Positions 16,452-25,848 of a stretch of DNA of 64,000 bases are shown here, piece after piece (position 1 is the first letter of the stretch; each line of letters opens with the position of its first letter). A model generated the notes under the pieces. It was not told where the DNA came from. It saw only the letters and a list, made by a program, of their open reading frames with translations, and did no database searches. Made by a program: the position numbers and the translations under genes. The DNA lies in NCBI RefSeq assembly GCF_018137945.1, contig NZ_CP073089.1, positions 124,001-188,000 on the forward strand, written 5' to 3'. Source of the DNA: Brevibacterium sp. W7.2. Its GTDB lineage: Bacteria; Actinomycetota; Actinomycetes; Actinomycetales; Brevibacteriaceae.

Positions 16452-17207
16452 TCAGTCGAAGGGCTGCGAGGACCGCGAGGACTGCGGGGCGTGGGCCTGT
16501 TCGGTCACGCGGAGGACGTCGAGGTCGACCTGCCCGTCGATGCCCGCGACGTTCGCGAAGTAGTGGACCTGCCACATCGTCCACTCGCCGCCGGGCCGGA
16601 CGAAGAAGTTCGTCACCCACTGCGGGCGGTCGGCCAGCGTCCCGATCGAGTAGTCGGAGGTGAAGGAGCCGCGCGCATAGACGAGGAGCTCGCGGCCCCA
16701 CGCCTCCTCGACGATGCGCCGGAAGTCCTCGAGCTCGGCGTCCACCGCCTCCTGCGGCGGTCGCTCCTGACAGGCGCCGATGAGTTCGAGGTCGATCGCC
16801 GGCGCCAGCGCCTCGGGTTCGGGCGGGGCGGCAGCGAGGAAGTTCTCGGCCTGCTCGGCACCGGGGGAGCAGAGGGTGAAGAAGTGATAGGCGCCGCGGC
16901 GCACGCCGGCGGTCGCGGAATCCGTCCAGTTCGCGGCGAATCGGGGGTCGACGTAGTCGTTGCCCTCCGTGGCCTTGATCATCGCCGCGGCGATGTCGTC
17001 GGAGGCCACTGCCCTCCAGTCGATGACGCCCTGGTGGTTGGAGACGTCGATCGCGTGGACCTCACCGGGCTCGAGCGCGGGCCGGGTGTTCGGCACCCAC
17101 GCGAACCACCAGACGGCCACAGCGAGGACAGCGACGACGACGGCGGTCGCCGTGAGGGGAAGCGGACGGCGCCAGCGCGGGGTGCGGTCTCGGCGGGGTG
17201 CGGTCAC
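16452..17207 (-). CDS. GH25-family lysozyme, membrane-anchored
   Basis: This 251-aa glycoside hydrolase family 25 (1,4-beta-N-acetylmuramidase) protein starts at GTG 17,207; longer frames enter the neighbouring aminotransferase gene. A basic N-terminus and one hydrophobic segment (about residues 15-38) act as a signal anchor. The catalytic domain follows, with IDVSNHQG (catalytic Asp), IKATEG, YHFF and a DLEL segment carrying the acidic residues. It would cut peptidoglycan glycan strands outside the membrane. It lies 11 bp downstream of the aminotransferase stop on the same strand, so the two may be cotranscribed. Confidence 0.87.
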   Translation of the reverse strand: MTAPRRDRTPRWRRPLPLTATAVVVAVLAVAVWWFAWVPNTRPALEPGEVHAIDVSNHQGVIDWRAVASDDIAAAMIKATEGNDYVDPRFAANWTDSATAGVRRGAYHFFTLCSPGAEQAENFLAAAPPEPEALAPAIDLELIGACQERPPQEAVDAELEDFRRIVEEAWGRELLVYARGSFTSDYSIGTLADRPQWVTNFFVRPGGEWTMWQVHYFANVAGIDGQVDLDVLRVTEQAHAPQSSRSSQPFD

Positions 17208-17217
17208 ACGACCAAAT

Positions 17218-18486
17218 CTACCCGGCGGCCCCCTCCACCTCGCGGACGATCGGCAGCTCGCACGTCGTCGGCGCGTGCTGCCGGTACCCGGAGAGGAACT
17301 CGCCGAGGCGGTCGATCGATTCGGTGAGCACGTCGACCGACGGCAGTGTGACGAGCCGGAAGTGATCGGGCCGCGACCAGTTGAAAGCGGTGCCGTGCGA
17401 GACGAGGATCTTCTGCTCGCGCAGCAGGTCGAGAGCGAACTGCTCGTCGTCGGTGATCCCGAACTTCTCCGTGTCGAGCTTCGCGAAGAGGTAGAGCGCC
17501 CCGTCGGCGCGTTCGGCGCTGACGCCGTCGATCGAGTTGAGGCCCTCATGGGCGACGGTCATCTGCTCGCCGAGGCGGCCGGTCGGCAGGACGAGATCCT
17601 CGATCGACTGCTTGCCGCCGAGGGCCGCCTGGATCGCGTGCTGGGCGGGCACGTTCGCGCACATCCGCATGTTCGCGAGCAGGGTGATGCCCTCGATGTA
17701 GCTCTTCGCCTCGGACAGCGGTCCGGTGATCGCGAGCCACCCCGCCCGGTAGCCGGCGATCCGGTAGGCCTTCGACAGCCCCGAGTAGGTCAGGCACAGC
17801 ACATCGTCGCCGGTCAGGGTCGCCATGTTGATCATCTCGACGCCGTTGTAGGTGATCTTCTCGTAGATCTCGTCGGCGAAGACGATGAGGTGGTGGCGGC
17901 GGGCGATGTCGGCGATCGCGGCCAGCGTCTCCCGCGGGTAGACCGCACCGGTCGGGTTGTTCGGGTTGATGACGACGATGCCGCGCGTGCGCTCGGTGAT
18001 CTTCGACTCGAGATCCTCGAGGTCGGGCAGCCAGCCGTTCTCGTCGTCGCAGAGGTAGTGCTTCGGGGTGCCCCCGGACAGCGCCACCGAGGCGGTCCAC
18101 AGCGGGTAGTCGGGACTGGGCACGAGGATCTCATCGCCGGGATTGCACAGGGCCTGCAGCGAGAGCGTGATGAGCTCGCTCACCCCGTTGCCGAGGAAGA
18201 CCTCCCGCGTGTCGAGGTTCGTGATCCCCTTCGACTCGTAGTGCTGGACGACGGCTCGGCGCCCGGAGAGGATGCCCCGCGACTCCGAGTAGCCCTGCGC
18301 GACGGGCAGGTGGCCGACGATGTCCTGGACGATCGTCTCAGGCGCTTCGAAGCCGAACGGTGCAGGGTTGCCGATGTTGAGCTTGAGGATCGTGTGTCCC
18401 GCTGCCTCCATCGCCTCCGCCTCTTCGAGGACAGGACCCCGAATGTCATAGAGGACATTGGCCAGCTTCGACGACTGCCTGAACAT
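17218..18486 (-). CDS. AlaA-type PLP aminotransferase
   Basis: This 422-aa fold-type I class I/II aminotransferase is full length. NIGNPAPFGFEAP near the N-terminus, PDYPLW, NPNNPTGA, FADEIYEK and YSGLSKAYRIAGYRAGW (PLP-binding Lys) match the AlaA/YfbQ glutamate-pyruvate aminotransferase group. It most likely makes alanine from pyruvate and glutamate in the cytoplasm; a broader specificity is possible. ATG at 18,486 begins MFRQSSKLANV, as in that family. The GH25 gene follows 11 bp downstream. Confidence 0.87.
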   Translation of the reverse strand: MFRQSSKLANVLYDIRGPVLEEAEAMEAAGHTILKLNIGNPAPFGFEAPETIVQDIVGHLPVAQGYSESRGILSGRRAVVQHYESKGITNLDTREVFLGNGVSELITLSLQALCNPGDEILVPSPDYPLWTASVALSGGTPKHYLCDDENGWLPDLEDLESKITERTRGIVVINPNNPTGAVYPRETLAAIADIARRHHLIVFADEIYEKITYNGVEMINMATLTGDDVLCLTYSGLSKAYRIAGYRAGWLAITGPLSEAKSYIEGITLLANMRMCANVPAQHAIQAALGGKQSIEDLVLPTGRLGEQMTVAHEGLNSIDGVSAERADGALYLFAKLDTEKFGITDDEQFALDLLREQKILVSHGTAFNWSRPDHFRLVTLPSVDVLTESIDRLGEFLSGYRQHAPTTCELPIVREVEGAAG

Positions 18487-18679
18487 GTGTGCCTTTCTCC
18501 AGCGACTTCTGCCACTTCCACGCTAGGGCCCGGACCTGAGTGCTTCCGACCAGACAGAGGCGCGTTTCGAACACCTTTGTCCGCGCCGACGGACCGAAGT
18601 GCAGACCTTTGGGCAGCCGCTCGCGCTGTCCGAGCGGACCCCGCGTCCCGGCTCCCGGCAGGCGACTAAGCTGAGTAAC

Positions 18680-19342
18680 GTGTCCGATCCTGCACCGCGC
18701 CGCCGCGGCCGTCCGCCGAAGTCCTCGCGCGGCGACGCCCGCCAGGCGATCGCGAAGGCCGCGGCCGACGAGTTCTCCGACCGTGGGTACGATGCGACGT
18801 CGATGCGCGGCATCGCCCGCCGCGCCGGCGTCGATCCGGCGCTCGTCCACCATTATTTCGAGTCGAAGGCAGCCCTCTTCGCCGAGGCGGTGAGGCTGCC
18901 CGTGCGCCCCGACCGGATCGTCCGGCGCGCGCTCGACGCCCCGCTCGACCGCCTCGGCGAATCGATCGCCGGCACGGTGCTCACCGCCTGGGAGGATCCG
19001 AGGATCAGGCCGATCGGCATCACCCTGCTCAAATCCGTCATCGGCGGATCCGCGGCCGGCAGCCTGCTGCGGCAGTTCATGGTCCGCGAGCTCGGGTCGG
19101 CGATCACCGGCAAGCTCACCGCCGAGGGCATCGAATCCGCCGAGGCGGAGCTGCGGTCCTCGCTCGTGCTCAGTCAGATGGCCGGCGTGCTCATCATCCG
19201 CCACGTCGTCGCGCTCGAACCGCTCGCCTCGGCGCCGCTGCCGGAGGTCATCGCCCGGACCTCGCTGTCCGTGCAGCGGCACATCGACGGGAACACGCAG
19301 GTCAGCGACCCGGACCCGGGCGACGACCGTCCCAGCGACTGA
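18680..19342 (+). CDS. TetR-family repressor
   Basis: This is a 220-aa TetR protein, starting at GTG 18,680 (VSDPAPRRRGRPP). The helix-turn-helix lies at about residues 15-60 (TSMRGIARRAGVDPALVHHYF), followed by a helical ligand domain of the TetR_C type with GGSAAGSLLRQF. A start 81 bp upstream is possible but would overlap the aminotransferase leader. The gene precedes an ABC-2 exporter in the same direction, 123 bp away, whose promoter carries two dyads. It is the likely repressor of that exporter, responding to an exported compound. Confidence 0.87.
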   Translation: MSDPAPRRRGRPPKSSRGDARQAIAKAAADEFSDRGYDATSMRGIARRAGVDPALVHHYFESKAALFAEAVRLPVRPDRIVRRALDAPLDRLGESIAGTVLTAWEDPRIRPIGITLLKSVIGGSAAGSLLRQFMVRELGSAITGKLTAEGIESAEAELRSSLVLSQMAGVLIIRHVVALEPLASAPLPEVIARTSLSVQRHIDGNTQVSDPDPGDDRPSD

Positions 19343-19429
19343 CCCTTCTACGGCCGTGCGGCGAACAGCGCGTCGTCGCGGAAGGCGGCTCGCGCTCGCC
19401 TGAGCGCGTCGATTCCGGACAGATTCCCC

Positions 19430-19474
19430 TTGACGCCTCCGACGAAGAGGCGTCTAATTCATCGTATGATGAAT
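19430..19474 (+). promoter_or_regulatory. Exporter promoter with two overlapping operators, leaderless
   Basis: TTGACG (19,430-19,435), 17 bp, TCTAAT (19,453-19,458). ACGCCTC-N7-GAGGCGT (19,433-19,453) fills the spacer, and ATTCATC-N4-GATGAAT (19,457-19,474) covers the -10 edge and the start codon. The predicted transcript would begin at or within 2 nt of ATG 19,466. The layout suits TetR repression. Confidence 0.65.
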
Positions 19475-20227
19475 AATGTCATCGAGACCCGCGGCCTCAC
19501 GGTCCGGCGCGGACGCACGACGGTCCTCGACCGGCTCGATCTCGACGTGCCGTCGGGCGCGATCGTCGGACTGCTCGGGCCCAGCGGCAGCGGAAAGACG
19601 ACCCTCATGCGCGCGATCGTCGGCATGCAGATCACCCGCGGCGGCACCGTAACCGTGCTCGGTCGGCCCGCCGGGACGCGGGCGCTGCGGCATCGGGTGG
19701 GCTACATGACCCAGCAGGCGAGCATCTACGACGATCTCACCGTCGAGCAGAACCTCCGCTACTTCGCGCGGATCGTCGGCGCCCCGGCCGCGGATGCCGC
19801 CCGCGTCATCGAGCGCACGGGCCTGACCGGGCAGACGCGTCAGCTGGCGCGCACGCTCTCGGGCGGGCAGGCCAACCGCGTCTCCCTTGCCGCGGCGATG
19901 CTCGGCACCCCCGACCTCCTCATCCTCGACGAACCGACCGTCGGCCTCGACCCCGTCCTCCGCGCCGACCTCTGGGACATCTTCCGCCGGCTCGTCGACG
20001 ACGGGGCGACGATCCTCGTCTCGAGCCACGTCATGGACGAGGCGACCCGGTGCGATCGGCTCCTCCTCATGCGCGACGGCCGCATCATCGCCGACACCAC
20101 CCCACCCGAGCTCCTCGCCGCGACGGGAGCCGAGACCGCCGAGGACGCCTTCCTCACGATCATCGAACGCGATCGCACGGGAGGCCACCGCCTCCTCGGC
20201 GCAGGTCCGGACGGAGGCACGCGATGA
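19466..20227 (+). CDS. ABC transporter ATP-binding protein (ABC-2 exporter)
   Basis: This 253-aa ATPase subunit has Walker A GPSGSGKTT (about residue 40), Q-loop GYMTQQ, signature LSGGQANR, Walker B LLILDEPTVGLDP and H-loop SSHVMDE. The DrrA/YadG-like architecture pairs with the permease encoded immediately downstream (stop/start overlap ATGA). ATG 19,466 follows a -10 by 7 nt with no Shine-Dalgarno sequence, suggesting leaderless translation. The role is export of a small hydrophobic molecule or drug; the substrate is unknown. Confidence 0.88.
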   Translation: MMNNVIETRGLTVRRGRTTVLDRLDLDVPSGAIVGLLGPSGSGKTTLMRAIVGMQITRGGTVTVLGRPAGTRALRHRVGYMTQQASIYDDLTVEQNLRYFARIVGAPAADAARVIERTGLTGQTRQLARTLSGGQANRVSLAAAMLGTPDLLILDEPTVGLDPVLRADLWDIFRRLVDDGATILVSSHVMDEATRCDRLLLMRDGRIIADTTPPELLAATGAETAEDAFLTIIERDRTGGHRLLGAGPDGGTR

Positions 20228-20958
20228 CGGCCCGGCGCACGTTCGCCACCGCCGGTCGCGTCCTCCTCCAGATCGGCCACGACCCGCGCACGATCGCGCT
20301 CCTCCTCGTCGTGCCGAGCCTCCTCATCGGCCTCGTCGCGTGGATCTTCGACGAGACCGAGGTCTTCGCCGACATCGGCCCGGCGATGCTCGCGCTCTTC
20401 CCGTTCATCGTCATGTTCCTCGTCACGAGCATCTCCACCCTGCGCGAGCGCCGCAGCGGCACGCTGGAGCGGCTGCTGTCGATGCCGCTCGGCAAGGGCG
20501 ACTTCATCCTCGGCTACACGCTCGCGTTCGGTCTGCTCGCCATCGTGCAGACGGCGATCGCCGGGACCTACGCGATCTGGGTGTGCGGACTCGAGATCGA
20601 GGGGTCGATGGTCCTGCTCTTCGTCGTCGCGATCGCCGATGCCCTCCTCGGCACCGCGCTCGGCCTGCTCGCCAGCGCCTTCGCGCGCACCGAGTTCCAG
20701 GTCGTTCAGTTCATGCCCGTGCTCGTCTTCCCGCAGATCCTCCTCGGCGGGATCTTCCTCGCCCGGGACCGGCTGCCGGAGGTGCTCGAGACCATCGGCG
20801 ACTGGCTGCCGCTGTCGCACGCGATCGACGCGCTCACCGCCGTCGCCACGGGATCCGAGGACGCCGACTGGGTGTGGCTGCGGATCCTCTTCATCGGCTG
20901 CTGGATCGTCGGTGCGATCGTCGTCGGCTCGCTCACGCTGCGCCGGCGGACCCCGTAA
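20224..20958 (+). CDS. ABC-2 type permease
   Basis: This 244-aa permease has six hydrophobic segments and the ABC-2 pattern, with SISTLRERRSGTLERLLSMP between segments 2 and 3. It begins at ATG 20,224, overlapping the ATPase stop by four bases, which is typical of translational coupling. With the preceding ATPase it forms a two-component exporter in the plasma membrane, likely controlled by the TetR protein at 18,680. Confidence 0.87.
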   Translation: MTARRTFATAGRVLLQIGHDPRTIALLLVVPSLLIGLVAWIFDETEVFADIGPAMLALFPFIVMFLVTSISTLRERRSGTLERLLSMPLGKGDFILGYTLAFGLLAIVQTAIAGTYAIWVCGLEIEGSMVLLFVVAIADALLGTALGLLASAFARTEFQVVQFMPVLVFPQILLGGIFLARDRLPEVLETIGDWLPLSHAIDALTAVATGSEDADWVWLRILFIGCWIVGAIVVGSLTLRRRTP

Positions 20959-21014
20959 CTGCGCGCAACTCCGCAGGTGTGTGCTCAGGAGGCGCTGACT
21001 CCGCGGCTGTGCGC

Positions 21015-21590
21015 TCAGGCCCGCTTGCGGTCGGAGGCGAGCATCCCGAAGACGAGAGTGTCCGTCCATTCGCCCTTCGACCACCAGTCGCTGCGCAGGT
21101 GGGCTTCGCGTGTCATGCCGATGCGCTCGGCCAGCTTCGCCGAGGCGGTGTTCCGGGCATCCATCTGCGCGACGACCCGGCGCAGCTGCGCGTCGTCGAA
21201 GGCATGGTTGAGCACGGCGAGCGCCGCCTCGGAGGCGAAGCCGTGGCCACCGGCGGCGGGGTTGAGCACCCAGCCGACCTCCGCCTTCGTCTCGTCCGCG
21301 GAGTCGAGCCAGATCGCGATGTCGCCGATGACGGTCGAACCCGCGAAGTCCTCATGATCGTCGTCGGTCTCGATGACGAGGGCGAGTGCCTTCGCCTCCC
21401 CGCCCAGCCCCGTACGGGGGATCCGCTTGCCGATCTCGGTCCGCGCCACCTCGGCGGTCCAGGGGTCGCAGAGAAGGAACCGCGAGACGTCCTCGCGCGC
21501 GTAGATCGGCAGCAGCGCCTCGGCGTCGGAGGGCCGGTAGGTGCGCAGGCGCAGCCGTGCGGTGCGGACGGTGAGCGCAGGGTCGGTCAT
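21015..21590 (-). CDS. GNAT N-acetyltransferase (RimJ-like)
   Basis: This 191-aa GNAT-fold acetyltransferase starts at ATG 21,590 (MTDPALTVRTARLRLR), where N-terminal similarity to the RimJ/RimL group begins; longer frames are arginine-rich shadows. The acetyl-CoA region is GWVLNPAAGGHGFASEA, and RRVVAQMDARNTASAKLAERIGM is typical of the C-terminal half. It probably acetylates a protein N-terminus or a small amine. It is monocistronic between the exporter operon and the phosphatase. Confidence 0.82.
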   Translation of the reverse strand: MTDPALTVRTARLRLRTYRPSDAEALLPIYAREDVSRFLLCDPWTAEVARTEIGKRIPRTGLGGEAKALALVIETDDDHEDFAGSTVIGDIAIWLDSADETKAEVGWVLNPAAGGHGFASEAALAVLNHAFDDAQLRRVVAQMDARNTASAKLAERIGMTREAHLRSDWWSKGEWTDTLVFGMLASDRKRA

Positions 21591-21733
21591 GTCGTCTACC
21601 GAACCACGCCGCCACCCCCGGGTCAAGGTGCGCACAGACGGTGCCGCAGGGCGGAAACGCGAACGGCACGGTCGTCGACCCTCGGCACGGTGGGGAACCC
21701 GTGCCGCTGGTCGATGACCGTGCCGTTCGGAGA

Positions 21734-21758
21734 GGCGTGAGCCGAATCGGCTCACGCC
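21734..21758. terminator. Hairpin terminator after the alkaline phosphatase gene
   Basis: Perfect 11-bp arms (GGCGTGAGCCG and complement) enclose a three-base loop, 43 bp past the phosphatase stop. It also lies upstream of the GNAT gene. Confidence 0.65.
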
Positions 21759-21800
21759 GGACTTGGCGTCAGTGCTGCTCGCGTCAGCGCGGCCCGCTGC

Positions 21801-23582
21801 TCAGATGTTGATGAGCTTGCGGCGCTGGGCGTAGCGGACGAGGGCGGTGCCGCCGATGATCGCCGCGACGCCGAAGAAGATCGCCGCGCCGATCTCGACA
21901 CCGGTGCGCGGGAGGGTGCCTCCGCCCTTGCCGGCGAGTCCGGGGCCCTGGTCGCCGCCGGAGGAGCCGTTGCCCTCACCGCCGCCCGAGCCGCTGTTGC
22001 CACCACCGGCGCCACCGGCGCCGTTCTCATCGGAGTTCCCGTTCGACTCATCGCCGCCGGCATCCGCACCGCCGGCATCGGCCGAGCCGTTCGACTCGTC
22101 CCCACCGGCGTCCGCGGATCCCTCGGAGGTGCCGCTCGAGTCATCGGAACCGGCGGGGTCGTCACCCGGGTCGCCGGGCACCTCGGCGTCGGGGTCGAGG
22201 CCGAGCCCGTCGAGGATCGTGAAGTGCGTGTCCGTCTGGTCGGTGAGTCCGACGACGTTCGCGGCTCCGGGGCCGTAGGCGGCGATGCGCACCTGCGAGC
22301 CGGTGTGGCTCTGCGAGTTGCCCTCTTCGGCGGTGCCGTACGCGACGGTCATCGGGCTGCCGTCCTTCGTCTCCAGCGTGCGGCTCAGGCCCGGCGTCGT
22401 CGATCCCGTCTCGACGATCTGGCTCGTGTGAGCGTGGTCGGCGGTCGTGATGACGAGCGTCTCACCGTCCTGCTTCGCGAAGTCGAGGGCCGCGGTGACG
22501 GCCTCGTTGAGGTCGACGGTCTCACCGATCTGACCGCACGGGTTCGCCGCGTGGTTCTGCTTGTCGATGCTCGCGCCCTCGACCTGGAGGAAGAAGCCCT
22601 TGTCGTTGTCGAGGAGGTCGACGGCCTTCGTCGTCAGCGCCTCGAGGCTGGGCACGGCGGAGGTGCGCTCGGGGTTGTCGGTGCACTGCGCGGCCGGTTC
22701 GCTGCCGCCGGTGCGGGTGGCCAGCGGGCCTTCCCAGCGGACGGGGAAATTGCCCTCGGAGAAGAGGCCGAGGACGGGGGCGTCCTGGTTCGCCTCGGTC
22801 ACCGAATCGAGTGAGGACGCGTCGTCGACGAGCTGGTAGCCGCGCTCCTCGGCCTGCTGGCGCAGGGTCTTGCCCTCCCAGTCGCCGGCCTTCGCGGTCT
22901 GCTCGAAGGAGGCCGAGCCGCCGCCGAGGGTGACATCGGCGCGTGTGTCGAGGATCTGCTCGCTGATCGACCCGAGCCCGCCGTTCTCGAGGGCGGCCTC
23001 GGAGCAGTCCTGGCTCGTCTCCTCGGGGCCGTAGCAGCCGCGGGCGGAGATGTGCGAGGCCTGCGCGGCCGGAGTCGCATCCTGGATCTCAGAGGTCGAG
23101 ACGTTTCCGGTCTTCAGGCCGTTCGCCCGGGCGATCTCGACGAGGGTCTTCTCCGGGGTGCCGTTGCGGTCGATGCCGAGCGCGCCGTTGTACGTCTTCA
23201 CGCCCGAGGCCCAGCCGGTGGCGCTCGCCGCGGAGTCGGTGACGTAGTTGGGCTTGCCGGTCTCCTGGTCGACCGCGTACGTCGTGTAGCTGCCGGTCAG
23301 CGGCAGTTCGTCGATGCCGGAAAAGCGGCCGTTCGCGCCCTCGGCGTAGTTGCGGGCGACGGTGATCTCCGAATCGCCCATGCCGTCTCCGATGAGGAGG
23401 ATGACGTTCTTCGCCCCGGCGTCCTCGATCGATTTCCGGATCGAGTCGGTCATGTCGCCGTCGAGCTGGCGGGCACCGCCGGGTTCGTCGATGCCGGCCG
23501 CCGCGGCGGGGGCGGCGACGCCGAAGAGTGCGAGGCTGAGCGCGCCGGTTGCTGCTGCGAGACGCAGAGTTCTCCTGGCCAT
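21801..23582 (-). CDS. LPXTG-anchored alkaline phosphatase
   Basis: This 593-aa secreted PhoA-superfamily phosphatase has a signal peptide ([20 protein letters not shown], cleavage after AAAAG-like residues). Its metal and active-site motifs are [25 protein letters not shown] (nucleophile Ser) and [11 protein letters not shown]. An extended Gly/Ser/Asp/Glu-rich stalk of about 90 residues follows, with repeated [11 protein letters not shown] units. LPRTG, a hydrophobic segment and RRK close the protein, which is a complete sortase signal. It would be covalently fixed to peptidoglycan and release phosphate from organic esters. AAGGAC precedes ATG 23,582. The upstream start at 23,627 would not give a signal peptide at the terminus. 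Confidence 0.9.
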   Translation of the reverse strand: MARRTLRLAAATGALSLALFGVAAPAAAAGIDEPGGARQLDGDMTDSIRKSIEDAGAKNVILLIGDGMGDSEITVARNYAEGANGRFSGIDELPLTGSYTTYAVDQETGKPNYVTDSAASATGWASGVKTYNGALGIDRNGTPEKTLVEIARANGLKTGNVSTSEIQDATPAAQASHISARGCYGPEETSQDCSEAALENGGLGSISEQILDTRADVTLGGGSASFEQTAKAGDWEGKTLRQQAEERGYQLVDDASSLDSVTEANQDAPVLGLFSEGNFPVRWEGPLATRTGGSEPAAQCTDNPERTSAVPSLEALTTKAVDLLDNDKGFFLQVEGASIDKQNHAANPCGQIGETVDLNEAVTAALDFAKQDGETLVITTADHAHTSQIVETGSTTPGLSRTLETKDGSPMTVAYGTAEEGNSQSHTGSQVRIAAYGPGAANVVGLTDQTDTHFTILDGLGLDPDAEVPGDPGDDPAGSDDSSGTSEGSADAGGDESNGSADAGGADAGGDESNGNSDENGAGGAGGGNSGSGGGEGNGSSGGDQGPGLAGKGGGTLPRTGVEIGAAIFFGVAAIIGGTALVRYAQRRKLINI

Positions 23583-23727
23583 GGTTGTCCTTTCGGATCG
23601 TGGTGCGCGATTGCGCGGATCTGCCATTCCAACCTACTCAGGGAACTCGCAGACTGGATTGATCCGGGATGAAGGGCGCGTGAATTGCCCTGTCACATGA
23701 CCACCATGCGGACGACCGGCGACGTGC

Positions 23728-24861
23728 TCACGACCGGCCGAGCGCCTGCTTCCACGACACCTTCGGGCCCGACCTCAGGATCGACTGCTCGAAGATCCGG
23801 GTGGCCAGCAGCAGGGCGAGCAGCGTCGTGACCACGAGGATCGCCAGGGACACGAGCGGCTCCCACCAGGCGGTCGTGCCCATGAACACCCGCATCGGAA
23901 CCGCGACGGCCGCGGAGAACGGAATGTAGCTGAGCACCGCCATGATCGCCTCGTTGTCGGAGAAGAGGACGACGCCCATGTAGGGCAGGAGGATGAGCAT
24001 CATGATCGGCGTGCTCGTCGACCCGAGGTCCTCCGACCGGGAGACCATCGACGCGGCAGCCGCGTAGAGCGCGGCGATCATGACGAAGCCGACGACGAAG
24101 AGGGGGATGAACCACGCGATCGGGTCGGCGAGACGACCGAGGACGAGGTCGTTGCCGCTGATCGCGGCGCCGACGAGCACCGCGACCGCGGTGAGCGCGA
24201 CCTGCGCGAACGCGAGCACCGAGCACGCGATGACCTTGCCGAACATGATCGCCCGCGCCGAGGTGGAGGCGAGCAGGATCTCGACGATCCGCGACTGCTT
24301 CTCCTCGACGACCGATGAGGCGATCGTCATCCCGAACGTCATCGCCGAGGAGAGGAAGATCAGCCCGAGGCCGAGCCCGATGAAGCGCGTGAGCGCCGGA
24401 TCCGGGGCATTCGGGTCGAGGATGTCGACGGTCGGGGTGAGGCTGAGCGCGCCGCTCAGCGACTCGGGCGCCGCCCGCAGGGCGATGATCGTCGTCCCGG
24501 TCGGCGAGTCGGCGGAGTCGACGACGGCCGCGGTGACCTCTTCGCTGCGCACGAGCTCCTCGGCCTCCTCGGTGCTGCCGACGACGACCGGTTCGATGCC
24601 GTCGATGCCGGCCACGGAATCCGCCGAGGTGACCGCCACCTTGTCCGTCGAGGCGAACAGTGAGGGCAGCGACCCGGAGACGGCGACGACCGCGCCGAAG
24701 AGGATGACGCCGAGCAGAGTGGAGACGACGAAGGCCTTCGACCTCAGCCGGACCATGATCTCGCGTTCGATGACGAGACCGATCGCCGTGGTGAAGCTCG
24801 CCCGGGTCGTCGTCACCGGTGTCGAGAGATGGGTTCCGGGAATGGGCTGGTGTGCGCTCAT
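23728..24861 (-). CDS. ABC-2 permease, NatB-like
   Basis: This 377-aa ABC-2 permease has one membrane segment at about residues 45-65, an extracellular domain to about 165, then five further segments and a C-terminal basic tail. The topology and the SSVVEEKQSRIVEILLAS motif match NatB/YhaP-type exporter permeases of sodium or lipophilic compounds. Its ATG overlaps the stop of the ATPase gene (24,858) by four bases, so it is the second gene of an operon. Confidence 0.85.
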   Translation of the reverse strand: MSAHQPIPGTHLSTPVTTTRASFTTAIGLVIEREIMVRLRSKAFVVSTLLGVILFGAVVAVSGSLPSLFASTDKVAVTSADSVAGIDGIEPVVVGSTEEAEELVRSEEVTAAVVDSADSPTGTTIIALRAAPESLSGALSLTPTVDILDPNAPDPALTRFIGLGLGLIFLSSAMTFGMTIASSVVEEKQSRIVEILLASTSARAIMFGKVIACSVLAFAQVALTAVAVLVGAAISGNDLVLGRLADPIAWFIPLFVVGFVMIAALYAAAASMVSRSEDLGSTSTPIMMLILLPYMGVVLFSDNEAIMAVLSYIPFSAAVAVPMRVFMGTTAWWEPLVSLAILVVTTLLALLLATRIFEQSILRSGPKVSWKQALGRS

Positions 24862-25745
24862 GCCTGCGTGACCTCCTGGAAGAGACGGTTGAGGGGAACG
24901 GAATGGGGGGCGAACGCGCGCACGGACGACAGGGTCATCGCCTGCCGGAGGACCGCCTCGGCGGCATCCCCGTCAGGGGCGGAGAACCGCACCCACGTAC
25001 CGTCGAACTCGGCGACGGCGACGTCGGGAAGGTCCCGGACCCATGCGAGATCCGCATCGGCCTCGAGGATCCACTCCGGGCGGCTGCGCTGACGGCGCAG
25101 CTCGTCGGCGGTGCCGGTCGCGACGAGGCGGCCCTGGTTGATGATGACGAGATCGTCGACGAGGCGTTCGACGAGGTCGAGCTGATGACTCGAGAAGAGG
25201 ACGGGAGCACCGGTGTCGGCGAAGTCGGTGAGCACGTCGAGGGTGCGTTCGACGGCGATCGGGTCGAGACCGGAGAACGGCTCGTCGAGGACGAGCGCGC
25301 GGGGGCGGTGGATGAGGGCTGCGGCGATCTGCACCTTCTGCTGGTTGCCGAGGCTGACGGATTCGAGCGTGTCCGTCGGCTTGCCGCCCAGCTCGAGCCG
25401 CTCGAGGAGTTCGAGGCCGCGGCGCTTCGCCGAATGCCGGCTGAGGCCGTGGAAGCGGGCGAGGTAGACGAGCTGATCGATGATCGGCATCTTCGGGTAG
25501 AGCCCGCGCTCCTCGGGCATGTATCCGATGGTGCTGCGGTCGGCGGCGGTGATCGGCCGGCCGTCGACGGTGATGCGACCGGCATCGGCGGCGAGGACGC
25601 CGAGGAGGATCCGCATCGTCGTCGTCTTGCCCGAGCCGTTCGCACCGACGAAACCGGTCATCCGGCCGTCGCCGATGGTGAACGAGAGGTCGTGGAGGAC
25701 CTTCTTGTCGCCGAAGCTGCGTGCGATGTTCTCTAGCGTGATCAT
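24858..25745 (-). CDS. ABC transporter ATPase, NatA-like
   Basis: This is a 295-aa ATPase with Walker A GANGSGKTT, the variant signature SLGNQQK that is common in the NatA/YhaQ group, Walker B ALVLDEPFSGLDP and H-loop SSHQLD. A ~70-residue C-terminal extension (DUF4162-like) follows. It works with the NatB-like permease. The preceding TetR gene (25,849-26,478) is on the same strand 103 bp upstream and is a plausible regulator. Confidence 0.87.
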   Translation of the reverse strand: MITLENIARSFGDKKVLHDLSFTIGDGRMTGFVGANGSGKTTTMRILLGVLAADAGRITVDGRPITAADRSTIGYMPEERGLYPKMPIIDQLVYLARFHGLSRHSAKRRGLELLERLELGGKPTDTLESVSLGNQQKVQIAAALIHRPRALVLDEPFSGLDPIAVERTLDVLTDFADTGAPVLFSSHQLDLVERLVDDLVIINQGRLVATGTADELRRQRSRPEWILEADADLAWVRDLPDVAVAEFDGTWVRFSAPDGDAAEAVLRQAMTLSSVRAFAPHSVPLNRLFQEVTQA

Positions 25746-25848
25746 GTCTCCACGCTATGCGGGGACACGGTTCCCGCGGCTCAGCCGAACGGGCGAGATC
25801 CGCCTCCTGCTGCCGGGGGAGCGGTCGCCCTGCGGTGCGGCGAACCGG

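Noticed and set aside
17210..17549. Longer N-terminus for the GH25 lysozyme
   Set aside because: It would lie entirely within the aminotransferase gene; the GTG at 17,207 gives a normal signal anchor.
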